Source: Panorpa germanica
Lineage: Eukaryota > Arthropoda > Insecta > Mecoptera > Panorpidae
DNA: 64,000 bases
Assembly (NCBI GenBank): GCA_963678705.1
Contig: OY783203.1
Location: 44,454,347-44,518,346, forward strand
Direction: 5' to 3'
The notes beneath the pieces were generated by a model, which worked only from the letters and a program-made list of their open reading frames with translations, had not been told where the DNA came from and did not search any database. Shown here in pieces: positions 12,246 to 24,176 of the stretch. Position numbers and translations under genes: made by a program. How positions within the stretch are numbered: position 1 is the first letter of the stretch; each line of letters starts with the position of its first letter.

Positions 12246-12916
12246 TTAATATATTTTGTTAAATTTAAGTTTATCATTAGTTAGATCACTTTGGGTTTGT
12301 ACCCATATGTAATATGAATTTTGTTTAGTAAACACATTTTTTTGTCTATGTTATATATATAGTTAAACATACTTATATATGAGTGTCCTAAAAATGGTGG
12401 ATACATTACATCCACATAAATATCAAAGCCTAGCGAAGATTAGCGATTTACAGAAAACCTATTCATTTTGCTGTGGCATTGGTGAAAATGTAACGGGATA
12501 GCCATGCTTGGAACACTCATCAATTTTTATATAAAATTAACCAAGTTTTATCTTCTTTGCAAATTAATATTTTATTGTAAGATTAATTGTAGATATACAT
12601 TTTTTAAATTGTCAGATGTACAGATATCAAAACCATAAACTCAAAGTTTAAAATGAGTTATTTTATGGAAAAGTGAAACCCTTGGATCAAGATTGTTGAA
12701 ATTTAAATTTGATATAACTATATATCATACCGTATATATACAAACATACTACCGTGTATTTTATCAATACAAATCAATAAATAATTAATTTTAATTGATT
12801 TTTGGTAGTACCTATAAAATTGTGATGTAATATCTACATATAGTCTATGATGATAATTACATTTTCCTTTAACTGAAAAACCGTGTGATTGTTTATAATT
12901 ATCAGCTGACTATTGT

Positions 12917-12997
<81 letters not shown>

Positions 12998-15180
12998 ATA
13001 TATACACAGTGCTGCCAAGAATCAAGATCTCCGTGCTAATTGCCTTTACAAGTCCACTGTGATGAAAAATGATGCATGACATGACTCATCTCCGTAACTA
13101 GTAGTTTTACTTCTTTAGTTTTAGTTTTATGTTAAATATTTTTATATATCATTTTATTTCCCACAGGAATAAATACTATTAACAAAACAATTATTCTAAC
13201 ATTTTGTTTTATTTTTTTAAAATGTTTTTTGTTAATTTATAATATTTTCTTTGTTGGTGGCAATATATATGCTTTATACACTTTCATTTATTTGGAGTCA
13301 TCATAGTCATTGTTATTTATAACAAATTTAAACCAGAAATTAAGAAATTACATTCTATTAATGATTTAGCTAAATTGGATTATATAACATTTTATGGATG
13401 AATTTTTAAAAGTATATGTCTCTTGGTTATCTATCTAATTACAACTATTTAAAATTAGTATTTTTCTTTTACCTATATAATAATAAATAATTCATTTTAT
13501 TTATCTTTGTTTTTGTCACCGTTATAATATCTAAACTTTGTGTTAAATAGTATCTAACGTTTGAGTATGTACTCTTATGAATTCTTTCCCCATCCCCATC
13601 AATATTGTGATTTACTAAAAAATAATTGTACATTTAAAACCGAATGACATTAAAGATACAAGGCATGATTCACAAAGTATTTATCTATGATAAAACATGG
13701 TTCTAGTATTATTAAGAGTATAATTAAAAATTAAAAATATTTATGTTATACAATATAATACATATTTATTACTACTTGTTACCGTAATCACGGGTTGGAG
13801 ATCGTTTTAAAAAATTAGGTTATTAAGAATCTATTTGAGAAACAGTATGTGCATGACACAAGATCTATTGTCAAGCACTTTATCAGTCTTCTGTCTTCTG
13901 GTGCCCAATATTTTACAGCCAGTTCGCTACTGTTCAAACTTTTGATCTTATAGAGGTACTATGAACACATAAATAAACTTCACCAATAAATTTTTAACTA
14001 TGTGTTTTAACGTTAACGATTTACACAAATTTACAATTTCTACTGACACTACAAAGGTCGTTTTATCTTTGATATCTTCTCAGATAACAGAAGCTTAGGT
14101 GTCCAACCCGCAGCAGTAATAACTCTAAACCTCAGAGATCGGTTGGATTTGCACACATTATTGTCACAAAATGCCAATTGTCATGAATATGTGAGTCAAG
14201 TTACTAGATTTAACTAGTTTTTTTTTTCGGTTCCTTTGTTGGTTACCAGATCCGTACTTAGGAAGAGTCTCTTGAGTGCGTCGATGAAAAGGCTATCTTA
14301 GATTGATATTTGAAAATCAATTATATAAATATTACATGATATTAATACCATAATTACTTATGGCAACATTGAAAAATGTAATATATGAAAGATTTAGTTG
14401 TTATCTTTATAGAGAAAGTATGTGTCAAAATTTAAATCGGCGCTCTTTTGTATATACACTTTATGTTAATAAAAGTAAAGAAATAATGTAAAACTTTTGA
14501 TTAAAAACGAATTTTGTTTTATTTTTCTAAATATTTTAATATATACAAACATAAAAAAAACTTATTCAGATACAATCAATAGTTAGAAATTAATATTTTC
14601 AAATATATTATACAGATAATAAACGAAGTACATCTTTTCCCTAGTTACACCAGTACACCGTTGGCGCTCTGAGTTTAATCAGTGTTGTTTACTTATGGTT
14701 GCTAAATGAGGTTATTCGCACAAAAAAAAATATTAAAAGTAAAATGATTTGTTCGTGCTATAGAAATTAGTTAAACATGTTATATTTTTAATGCATCAAC
14801 AACTACTTATTCTTTATTATTGTAATTTTCACTAAAAATCAAATCAATTATCAAATCAGTATTACAGTGAAAAAACACATGTTTCAACCTGTTTTCTCAA
14901 TATCGATATGCTTTTTCATTCTGTTGTTTTGTGTGTTTAATTTTTGTTAATTTGGTTTAATACAAAAACATTTCTCTAATTTAATTTGCATATACGAGTT
15001 GTTTCCTTTTTCTATATAAATCTATATATTTTCTATATATCCTGGACTAGGTTCTAGAGTATTTCAATGTCTTCCTAGAACCATTGACGATGGTCTAAAT
15101 TGTGAGTATATAAGTTAATCTTTTCAAAAACATCTCATATTTAAAATATTTTATTTATATTTTGTGTAGTGTTACTATTT
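12246..15180. other. Intergenic AT-rich stretch, little recognisable
   Basis: Between the MELK 3' end and the first splice-like segments near 15.2 kb I see only the (TA)n tract at 12920-12993 and AT-rich DNA. No open frame here resembles a protein. Confidence 0.6.
12920..12993. repeat. (TA)n microsatellite
   Basis: About 37 uninterrupted TA dinucleotides. The open frame across it (an Ile-Tyr repeat on the minus strand) is an artefact of the microsatellite. Confidence 0.98.
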
Positions 15181-15219
15181 GCAAGTCTAGTGACGTAAAC
15201 TCAATTACCTCCTGTACTG

Positions 15220-15505
15220 CAGTCCAGTCTTGAATGTAAACAGTGCGGGCAGTGCCTTACCAATATTTTTCTCAGCTACAGAACCTCCTACTGAAGGTAG
15301 GATAGTTTTTTAGAATTTGTTAATTGTAAGTGTATTGTTTTGCTAATGAGACATAAACACATACTATGTGATATGTATGAGCCATTATGGTTAACGTTGC
15401 ATAAAAACATTATATTACGTGCACTTGTTACAGGTGGAACATATTGGTTTTCGTTTCCACGTACGGGCTGTGTTTCCTGTGTACGAACTTATCTCAAACC
15501 TCCAG
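15220..15505 (+). other. Two splice-like segments, possible exons of the second gene or a noncoding RNA
   Basis: Segment one runs from an acceptor (CTCCTGTACTGCAG, ending about 15223) to the donor CTGAAG|GTAGGA (about 15299). Segment two runs from CTTGTTACAG (ending 15432) to CCTCCAG|GTATTA (15505). Segment two is open in one frame starting VEHIGFRFHVRAVFPVYELI. The two segments can also be joined in a different open frame, so neither reading is secure. Base composition is richer than the surroundings. I recognise no protein. They lie 1.3 kb upstream of the exon cluster at 16.8 kb and may be further 5' exons. Confidence 0.3.
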
Positions 15506-16024
15506 GTATTAACTCACAGGACGAAGGATTCAACCACGGAGACATTATATATATTATATTTCAAATTTTAAATTAAATACTCTTTAGAATATTTTAATAT
15601 TATTAGGTATTTCAATGTTTATAAATACATGTCATATACAACAGCTGACATATAAATCAAAATTTAATTATTCTTAAATGTATTCATTCTAGCATGCTTG
15701 GGAATATTAAGGACTTAATCGCATTGACTTTTGAATCGCTCAAAACATATTTTCATGTTGACATTATAGCAACAGTGTTTTTAAATACTAATTTTACGAA
15801 GAATCAAAGAAATGTACTATGGTAACACAGTAAAATTAATTAAACATCAGGCAACACTGAGCAGTTTTGACTGCTGTCAAAGTAGATGTCTGCATGTAAA
15901 TTATTCATATGTATTTAATTATTTGCATACATTATAAAAACATTACAAAGTGAGTGAAATGAGTGTGTACATTTTGTAAACAAATTATTATTAGCGATAA
16001 CTAATATGTGATTTATATTATGGG

Positions 16025-16162
16025 AAGGTGGTGTGGGTGTGTTTGGGGTATATCGATGCCTTGCGTTTCTAATAGCGTGTGTCCGGTCTTACCTGTGCTA
16101 CAACTGTGATGGTTTGACCTTGGCGCAGGATAATAAAAGGACTCTTCTCATTGTGTTTATAT
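16025..16162 (+). other. GC-richer patch with donor site, possible first exon
   Basis: A patch of raised GC in very AT-rich DNA contains GTGTCCGGTCTTACCTGTGC and ends at a candidate donor GTTTATATTT|GTAAGC (16162/16163). It could be a transcription start exon for the exon cluster downstream. The opposite strand also has a donor-like CACAG|GTAAGA, so strand is uncertain. Weak evidence. Confidence 0.2.
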
Positions 16163-16827
16163 TTGTAAGCATTATTGTTTTTTTATTTTTATTACACATT
16201 TTGTTATTATTAGTTTTCTTTTAAAACAATCATTTTTAATTAATATATCATCTTGAATATGATATATGCTAAAGTTCTTCTATTTTGAGACTTATTATTT
16301 TATGTCTTGCAGTAAAATTAAATCCTCGTATATTTAAGTATATCACAGCATATATGTACATATTCTAAATTTTAGATCACTGAATAAAAGTAGAAATTGT
16401 TTTTCTTAATATTTTTAATTTTTAATTTTTGTTATAATTGAATTTAAATATACCTTTGTAGTATTTTTAAATTTAAATTAATATTTTATAATAATTTAGA
16501 TTTTAATTTCTTTTCAATATTATTCTAATTTATTATTAACAATCAATTTTAAATATTTTTGAATTTTATAGAATATCGACAAGATGCTGTGGTGCTGTGA
16601 TGACATTTCTTTTGCTGTATAATTAATAGCTGAGTTCAGACTGTGAGTTTCTTTTATATTTATTGGTGATGGTATTGCAACAAGTGTCACCTAATCCAAT
16701 AAAAATTAATTTAATTTCATTTAAAAAAAACATTTAGTAAAATTTTACAAATTTGCAACTTTGTTTAGAATTTTTTTTTAATGGATTAGTTAAATTTTTT
16801 TGAAATTTGTGTATTTCTTCCCTACAG

Positions 16828-16986
16828 CATCGGTTCGTTAAGTTGTAGCTTGCCGCGATAAACTATTAGCGTATTAAAATTTCGGTATTAAAACTAATCA
16901 ATTATTTTAATTAGTGTCCACATATAATTTATAAATAAATCGGTTTGATAAGTTCGCTCTGTAGCTTCGTGCGCGATAAGCTACTA
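16828..16986 (+). other. 5' UTR exon of second gene (contains an internal duplication)
   Basis: The acceptor is TTCTTCCCTACAG (ending 16827) and the donor is CTACTA|GTGAGT. The exon has stops in all frames, so it is untranslated. Its two halves resemble each other: about 16830-16893 and 16941-17003 share CGGTTYGNTAAGTT, TAGCTT, GCGATAARCTAYTAG and ATTTYGGTAT. The left half ends in a degenerate GCGTAT where the right half has GTGAGT, and only the left half has an acceptor. The pair could therefore be one exon, or two duplicated exons each missing one border. Confidence 0.5.
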
Positions 16987-17179
16987 GTGAGTAAACATTT
17001 TGGTATGAATTATTAATAATTAATTTATAAATTTAAAATTAAAATTTATATATTTCCAACAAATCCAAAATTAGTTTTTGAGTATTTTAAACAAAAGTGA
17101 AATCTGTAATGATTAATGGACAAAAGTGCGGTTTTAAATAAAAAATAAGCAGTGCATTAAAATAAGTTTTTAAATAGTC

Positions 17180-17236
17180 AGTGCATTGGAGAAACAGAGG
17201 CTAGGAACCTTCGTGCGGTGAACTTCTAAAAGAAAG
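17180..17236 (+). other. 5' UTR exon of second gene (weak acceptor)
   Basis: The donor AAAGAAAG|GTAATT at 17236/17237 is good. The acceptor is uncertain: AATAGTCAG at about 17181 is the nearest, with a poor pyrimidine tract. The segment contains CTAGGAACCTTCGTGCGGTG, echoed by AGGACCTTCGTACCAG in the next exon. Confidence 0.4.
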
Positions 17237-17312
17237 GTAATTCAAGATTTTAATGTTGATGTCGTATCATTATTTAATATTGATAATAATTAACACTTTT
17301 CTGTTGTTACAG

Positions 17313-17381
17313 ATAAACTACAGGACCTTCGTACCAGCCTGCATACCTGATTTATAAGCGGTTTTTATTTATATTTAAATG
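17313..17381 (+). other. 5' UTR exon of second gene
   Basis: The acceptor is TTTTCTGTTGTTACAG (ending 17312) and the donor is TAAATG|GTATGT. It is 69 bases with stops in all three frames, hence untranslated. Its strand agrees with its neighbours. Confidence 0.6.
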
Positions 17382-17464
17382 GTATGTATATATTTTAATG
17401 AAAAGTTTAAATGATATATAATTTCGTAAACATTTTTATAAATAAATTATTTCTATTGTTGCAG

Positions 17465-17540
17465 ATTTCTTTCAGCTTGCAGTTGTAGCAGTTCATCTTT
17501 AGCGGCAGGAGCCATCTTGCACCAGGATATTATAAAATAG
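17465..17540 (+). other. 5' UTR exon of second gene
   Basis: The acceptor is TTCTATTGTTGCAG (ending 17464), with alternative AGs at 17474 and beyond, and the donor is AAATAG|GTAATT. It is 76 bases with no open frame. A series of CAG triplets near its start could allow small acceptor shifts. Confidence 0.6.
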
Positions 17541-17628
17541 GTAATTTTCATACTATATTTTATTTCATACTATACATATATTTTAATTTGTTTTAAATAT
17601 TTATCTTATCAATATCTATTAATTGCAG

Positions 17629-17667
17629 CTCACTTCATGGTTTCAAAAGCAGTGACAATGAGCGATG
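17629..17667 (+). CDS. First coding exon of an unidentified plus-strand gene
   Basis: A 39-base exon runs from acceptor ATCTATTAATTGCAG (ending 17628) to donor GCGATG|GTGAGT. It holds two in-frame ATGs, at 17637 and 17658, giving MVSKAVTMSD plus the first base (G) of the next codon, so the following intron is phase 1. The second ATG (ACAATGA context) would give a protein starting MSD; the first sits in TTCATGG. Three consecutive untranslated exons with good borders lie immediately upstream at spacings of only 76-88 bases. No continuation exon was recognised in the rest of the window, so the protein cannot be identified. Start exons of this kind often precede a very long first coding intron. 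Confidence 0.55.
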
Positions 17668-20600
17668 GTGAGTCTTTTTTTTAAATATTTCAGTGGTTTC
17701 CAAACTTGACTTAACTACAAATAGAAGTAGTAACCCACATCCCCTTTATCTTATCCTCTTTTTACATCAATTATTTGTGATTTTATGTGGGATACCCGAG
17801 CACATTATGTGCCATGTCCCACAGTTTGGAAACTACTGCTTTTTTGGTAATGGGATGAAAATATATGTGCATGTTTGACACTTGTTGCATTTTTTAGTAT
17901 TAGTTTGATTAATTTTTTTTTAAATATTTGTTTGAACCAAAATTAATATTGTTAAGAACAGAAATCGGTTCTGTAACTTGTGTACGGATGTTGTGTTTTA
18001 ATTTACAGTGTTTTGTGTTTAATTGTGATAGTGGTAATGTGAAAGCCTGTGCATAACACAGCAAAATGTGTTACTTATACAATTTTTGCTCCCGGGGGTG
18101 TGTATTTATATTTTACTTAAGCTTATTTTCCAATAACTGTAAAATCAAATTTAATTGAATTTGAAAAAATATCTGTTCTTCAGATCTGATCACTTGCACA
18201 TTGATCTTACGAAAAATGAGGAGCAAACTTTTGAAATGAAAGTAATTTGTCACTTTCGTTAAGAGCGAGACTAAGCTAAGAGAGCCTTCTTTTTTCGGAC
18301 TGATAAATATAAGAGCTTTATGCTATTGATTTTCTGCAAAAATTTAGTTTTTCACAGATCTACTATTTATTTCGAAAAACATTCAAGCTAGTCACAATTT
18401 ACAGTTCGAAGCCCTTTTTGGATAGGGGCTCCAAGCTTTAGTCTAATTTAAGTTGCAATAGATTAATTAATTTTATACATATACTTTAGGATACAATAAA
18501 TTATTTTCTATTTGTTAGTAATTTGAATTTGAATAAACTCTATGATGGTATTAATCCAACTCGCAAGTCGTGAGTTATCCATCGATGAATTTGTAGCCGA
18601 AGAAGCAGGTTCAGATCTTTACCACGGCACGCCACGGTGCGCTGACTTTGCCGCCTTTTGGTAGGGTCACGCAGAGATGTCAGCGCGAGACACATTCGCG
18701 CACGTTGTTTGTGACCATGTGACCATGTGACCATTTGACTGGCGATTGGGTTTGAAGGCTTCCATAGTTTTCTTTTCAGTGGTCACAAGTCTTGAGCTCT
18801 CGTATCGTTACATACTCGGATACTAGTTCATACTTGTCGTTCGGTTTTCTGCGGCCCTTTTACCGAACTGCGGGAGGGCAATCCTACGTCTCTGATCTTG
18901 CCGCCGCTTGGGTGATAAATGTTATTCCTATACAATTTGACGTACATATCGACTCTATCGCTTGCAGCACTGATCGGAGCTTTCTTTACTTTTAATATTA
19001 ATTATATTAATCATATTAATTACTTGGCATTCGATGGATCCCCCGCATTAATATAACGACGGGAGCGCATAAATAACAAGCATTCCCTTTCATACAGATT
19101 CTAGTTGTATCATCATCTGCAACAAACGGTTTTATTGTTTCTAAAATAAGAATGCAAAACGACTTGCTGTTACAGCATACTCGTACAGTAAACAGCATCC
19201 CTAATAAACAAACAGATATAGTAGATATTATTATACTTTCTGATCAAATCGAATCGCCGCGCCGCGAAGAATAAAAGATTGTTTATCTACTGTCAGATCG
19301 GACTTCCTAAGGAATCCCCGCGCTGTAGGGTGTAACGGACTACACCAGAGGCGCGCAACATTCACATTTCACTAACTAACTAAAATATAAAAATAGTTAT
19401 ATCTTTGTGAGATTGCATTTATTTATTTAATTTATTTAGCTGTATCCTATCATCGACAATCTCCTACTTATACTCAATTAAATTTGAATAACAGTCAGAC
19501 CTAGAAAATATAGCGCGGCTCAAGGGATTGAACTCTTAATAATAGGAATGTTATAATATTTATATTGCTTATTGTTTTGGCAGTAGAAAATAGATTATAA
19601 CTTAATTCAATTCATGTTATACTAATATATTAAATATTGGTATATTGCGAATATGTTTAAATGCATGCGTTTAAGTGCAAATCCGGCCTGTTTAAAATAG
19701 TTGCAGTGAAATATTTTACTAAATATCTTCTTTTCATTCTATGCATAATACATTATCTGTGTGATAGTCCCCTATAACATGGATAATATGTTTGAATCCT
19801 TTTTAAATGTTTCTTTAAAATCCACTGGAATTTTGTAATATTTTCGCTGAGCTGAATACTTTGGTGAGACCATTGAACTATTATTTATCTGCAAAAAATC
19901 TTTTTGATTTCTTCACATATGTTCGAAAGGGCTTCGTTAAAATGTGCGTCGATCTTAGGATAGTTCGTTTAATAATAATCTGATCAAAAAGTCTCAATAG
20001 GTTCATCAACCCTGTTCTGTTTAAGTAATAAGTGGACTGTATCTTTGTCAATATCAAGCCCGGGCGGTAAACGAGAGCCACCGATGCCTGATAAGCATCC
20101 TTTGCTCCACTCGCCCTCAGCTCCAGATGTCAAAACCTCGTTGCAGAAGTTATTACTCACCCAATATAGTATCGTGTGCTCAATTGTCGATGCACAGACA
20201 CAGACATGTAGGCAATTCGTTGAGAACATTCGAGCCTATTGCCCTGGCACATGTTCAACATATTTTTATTAAGTAATACCGGTTTTAATTTGGCCCATAT
20301 GTTTTGTTCGACCTTACACACATGTAAAACGTCATTTTTACTAGTACCTTTTGCTTCCTACCAGTTCACATGTGATTCAACGGTCGACACATCCTGTGCC
20401 CGCGTTCTTTGGCTCCTTGGCTCACGGGCTCCCGCGTCTTGACTTGTCGAACCTGAATGTCTAATTCTCAACTAAACCCCAGCATCGACAAGCCGCATCA
20501 CGCCGACAGCACAGGTGTACAGGTGGATTTTAATTTTCTAGTCAGCACGTGCTCAACTGTAGGGCCGTAGACCGTTCAAGCGCCCTCAGGCATAATACTT

Positions 20601-20940
20601 TCAGCGCCGTTTAATTTTTAATCTGTTATTAAATACCAACGTTGTGTGTCAATACAATGACACATTATTTTTTATTTATTTACTACCAAACACTATCGAC
20701 ATTTATTATTGAGTACAATTGTGTCGTTGTTTTAGCAGTCCTACTTACGCATACTTGTAAGTACTACCAATCCACGTGAAGTTGCCTAATGATGGATGGT
20801 TGGTTTTACAATATTCCATAATTTGCTTTCTAACGCGGTAATTAATCGTTTATTTTTGTCTTCTTCGTCATGATTTAATTGAAAAATTGAAATCCACTAT
20901 TCGAAAAATTATTATTAGATGTAATTGAAGTTAAGTAAAT
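17668..20940. other. Non-coding stretch with GC-richer islands
   Basis: AT-rich DNA is broken by GC-richer pieces at 18540-18920, 19230-19380 and 20045-20600. There is a short tandem TGACCATG repeat at about 18716-18735. A minus-strand reading across 20229-19984 (containing GIGGSRLPPGLDIDKDTVHL) looks protein-like but matches nothing I can name and could be an old element. No secure gene. Confidence 0.4.
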
Positions 20941-21110
20941 AGACGACGCAGTGGGCGAGAGCATTGATGCTTGACGCTGATTGCTATGTCTGTGGGTTCG
21001 ATCCCGGAACAGAGGTATTTCTGGGATTGATAGTTACTCATTTACATTGATTATGTACATACATAATCATAACCTTATTAAGCAGCAATGTAGTGTATGA
21101 AACTTATTGT
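20941..21110 (+). mobile_element. SINE copy, 5' two thirds
   Basis: The copy starts GACGACGCAGTGGGCGAGAG, continues GCTTGACGCTGATTGCT and GGGTTCGATCCCGGAACAGA, then ATTGATTATGTACATACATA and AAGCAGCAATGTAG. The 3' GGACTCAGCATCGG part is missing. Confidence 0.85.
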
Positions 21111-22006
21111 CTATTTTAGAAATGTATGGTTAGCTTTGGTAGACTATCATTAAGTAGTCGTAGTAGTATTACACATTTTATTCCAGGTGTCTGCTAAATA
21201 GAGTAAATTACTCTAAATAGGCTAAAAATAAAACAAATTAATGTATAATACACTAATGTACAGATACTATTTCCATTCACAGTTGTAGAATCAATTAATT
21301 TTACAATTTCTAACTTATATTTCAGTTGTAATAATGTTCTGTGTGATTAGCGCCTACTTGTTTAGCAATAGGCTATTATTGTAACATCAATACTTGAATA
21401 TTCTATTTTGTATGTTTAGGTTCAATTACAAATGTTTAGCAGCATATACCAACTCAAAATTATAACTTGGGGCGTTAGCAATCCATTATATTATAGGTTG
21501 CTACATGCTTAAAGACTCGGCAGGCTTAAAGGCTTTGGTAATTACCAAAGCTATGTGTCTTCACTTACAAAAATTGCAATTCCACGTGTTGATAAATTAA
21601 GGCTACGGGCTGTATACTGTGGGCCTCGACTAGGCAGGGAACGATAAAGAAATTTGTAACTGGAGACAATTCAATTTGGTGGAAGGGATGATGCAGAAGT
21701 CTGCTAAAATATAGACTTTTATTTGTCTTTATTTTATGTAAGAGGCACTTGGCTCTATGAGTTATGAGATCTTGGCCTATGAGTTATATAATTACATTGC
21801 ATATACTTATGCACCATAATTAATAAATTAATTTGAATTAGAATTGAACATTTATCATGCGACTTACGTGTAATTCGATATTGTGCGCAATAAGACATAA
21901 ACTGCGTCTCCACTAAGTAGCATAAAGGAACAAGATCCATTTGATTAATCAATTTCTGTTGGAACATTACCAGTGCTTACAAACCATTTTGGATTATGCG
22001 TCATTG

Positions 22007-22195
22007 TGATGACATAGCGGTCGAGAGCATTTATATTTTACTCTAGACTGCTGTAGTTTCGGATTAGATTTCCGCGTTGACGCTATATTTTCTGCTCTCA
22101 TATTCATAAAACTTATAACGCAGTGGTGTAGTCAACATATATGAGGCTACGACAACATATATACTGGCAACATTGTATGAGGTCGCTTAGAATCC
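22007..22195 (+). mobile_element. Degraded SINE copy
   Basis: The blocks GATGACATAGCGGTCGAGAG, AACGCAGTGGTGTAGTCAAC, ATATATGAGGCTACGACA and TATACTGGCAACATTGTATG follow the family order with many changes. Confidence 0.7.
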
Positions 22196-24170
22196 AGCAA
22201 TAGTCCTACATTAAATATAATAAATAAATAAGTATACGTTAGTGACATTCATTTATTCTTTGATCAAAATTTCTTTATTGATATAGTTACATTAATAAAG
22301 AGTTACAATTTTGTATGGTTATTCTAGCTAGAAGTGAAAATAGAAATAAAAGTAAGTAATTGATTTAAAAATTATTAAAAACAAATTAAATACAATAATC
22401 AATTGAAATGTAATAATAATTGCGTGATTAGTTTTATTCATATTATTTGAAAGAATAATTCAATAAATAATCGTATAAAAAATGAATAAAATAAAACAAA
22501 AAACACCTGTTATTTTAAATTTAACGTATAAGAAATGTAAAAGTAAGTGTTATAAGGAAAAGAGGGTAAGGAACTATGATAGAGGAAGGATAGAATCTAA
22601 TGATGTACGTTGATCGTTGAACTTAGTGGTGTCCACACTAGGCTTTAGTTTAAATTTTTTCCTTAAGTTTCGGTATTGTTATTTTTGTTTTATTCTATTG
22701 CTTTGTGACAGTTTTTACATCCTGTCGAATGATTTTTTCTTAATTTACACGTTAGTTTACACTCTAACATTATCAACAAACGGAAAGATTTAATTCAATT
22801 TATTTCGTTTCAGTGTTCAGTGTTTTCTTTCTCTTCTTTTATTTTCTTATTTCTTACTTCCTCTTTCCCTCTTCTTCATTCCCTTTTCCATAGAAACTAT
22901 CTTCCATGCGTAGCTGAGTATTACAGTTTACGACCTAACTACCTCGACCTAGAGGACATTTACTATTTCTTTCACGATTTATTCGAGGTTGTCTATAATA
23001 GAACTAATATCGAGAATAGGTCTAAATGGTCTAAAATTAGATTTCTAGGAAATCTCAACCAAATATTGAAACGTTGGTGCTTGTGCAATCTCGACCTCAT
23101 TACAAATATATAATTTATTTAGGACGGTAGTTATTGTACACTATAATTCGAACATTCTAATGTTTTCACACCACCAATTGAACTGTTCCTCCATATGGCA
23201 GTCAGATGCACTATTTAAATATGACTTTATTTAATTTTTATTTAATAGTGGAGTGTGCCTTGTACAATTACTACGAGTATAACAGAATGTCAGTTCACCT
23301 GCTATACTGGCATTTAAAAAAGTTACCCCTACTTTTGAGGTCGACATGTGATGGTCGTTTACCTCTTCGATTTAAATTTTAAATTTATTACACTACAAGT
23401 ATATTTATTTATTTCTAACATGTAATGTATATATTAATGCATATGTAATTATAAGTAACCGTTATTCAGATTTTACCAGTACCTGTATTTTCTTCTTTTT
23501 TACATCTACATTAGGTGTTTAATTGTATTTTTAAGAATAATTCGTGGATTTTATTTATTATTTTACTTTTCCACGATTTGTAGTGCAGTTATAGCTAACA
23601 TTAATTTATAGATTTTATCTCGTTCTGATTTAAGGTATACCGATCTGCCACTTCATTAGTGAAATTAGTGAAAAATTATTTTCGTAATTACTTTAATAAA
23701 TATAGTATTTTAAATATGTCTGTACTCTTGTTTCAAAATACTTATTGTACTGATTGACAGTCATGCTCTTTACTGAATTACTAGTGCTTACTAAAGACAA
23801 GACTGTTTTTAGAAACGAGTCATCTAATAATTACGTTACGCAAATTTCATGTTTTTTTTAACCCTCATTGTTTTGTTACATATTGTGGAAAAAATTGTTT
23901 GCTTTTATTTTGTTTTTTAGTCTTGTTTTTTTTAAAGCCGAATTTTAGATTATATGTGACATCTCGAAACTTATGACTTTTTGGTGACCAACTTGTTGGT
24001 ATTGTTTCTGTTTATACTTTTTGAAATGCCGTTGTCCTAATCTTCCGATATTTAAGTCAAGTCTTAAAGAGTCTTCGAAGAAGCACTCAAGTAGTTAAAA
24101 TATACAGAAGCCAGAACTGTAATTCCCGATGCCTTTAAAGTTTAACCTGGTTCTGCTGATATCTTTTATT
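22196..24170. other. Non-coding stretch
   Basis: AT-rich DNA with a CT-rich run at about 22825-22895 and a piece of the second SINE-like family near 22905-22970 (GTTTACGACCTAACTACCTC). The open frame across these (22820-23113) is composition-driven. Nothing else is recognised. Confidence 0.5.
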
Positions 24171-24176
24171 TGTTTT

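Noticed and set aside
12834-13082. 82-codon minus-strand frame with an Ile-Tyr repeat
   Set aside because: It is the translation of the (TA)n microsatellite.
17629-17667. Naming the second gene (for example troponin T, whose insect forms start MSDEE)
   Set aside because: Only ten codons are visible, and the codon after MSD is incomplete; many proteins begin this way.
22820-23113. 97-codon frame starting with a Ser/Phe-rich stretch
   Set aside because: A CT-rich tract yields the Ser/Phe/Leu run, and the next part overlaps a SINE-like fragment.
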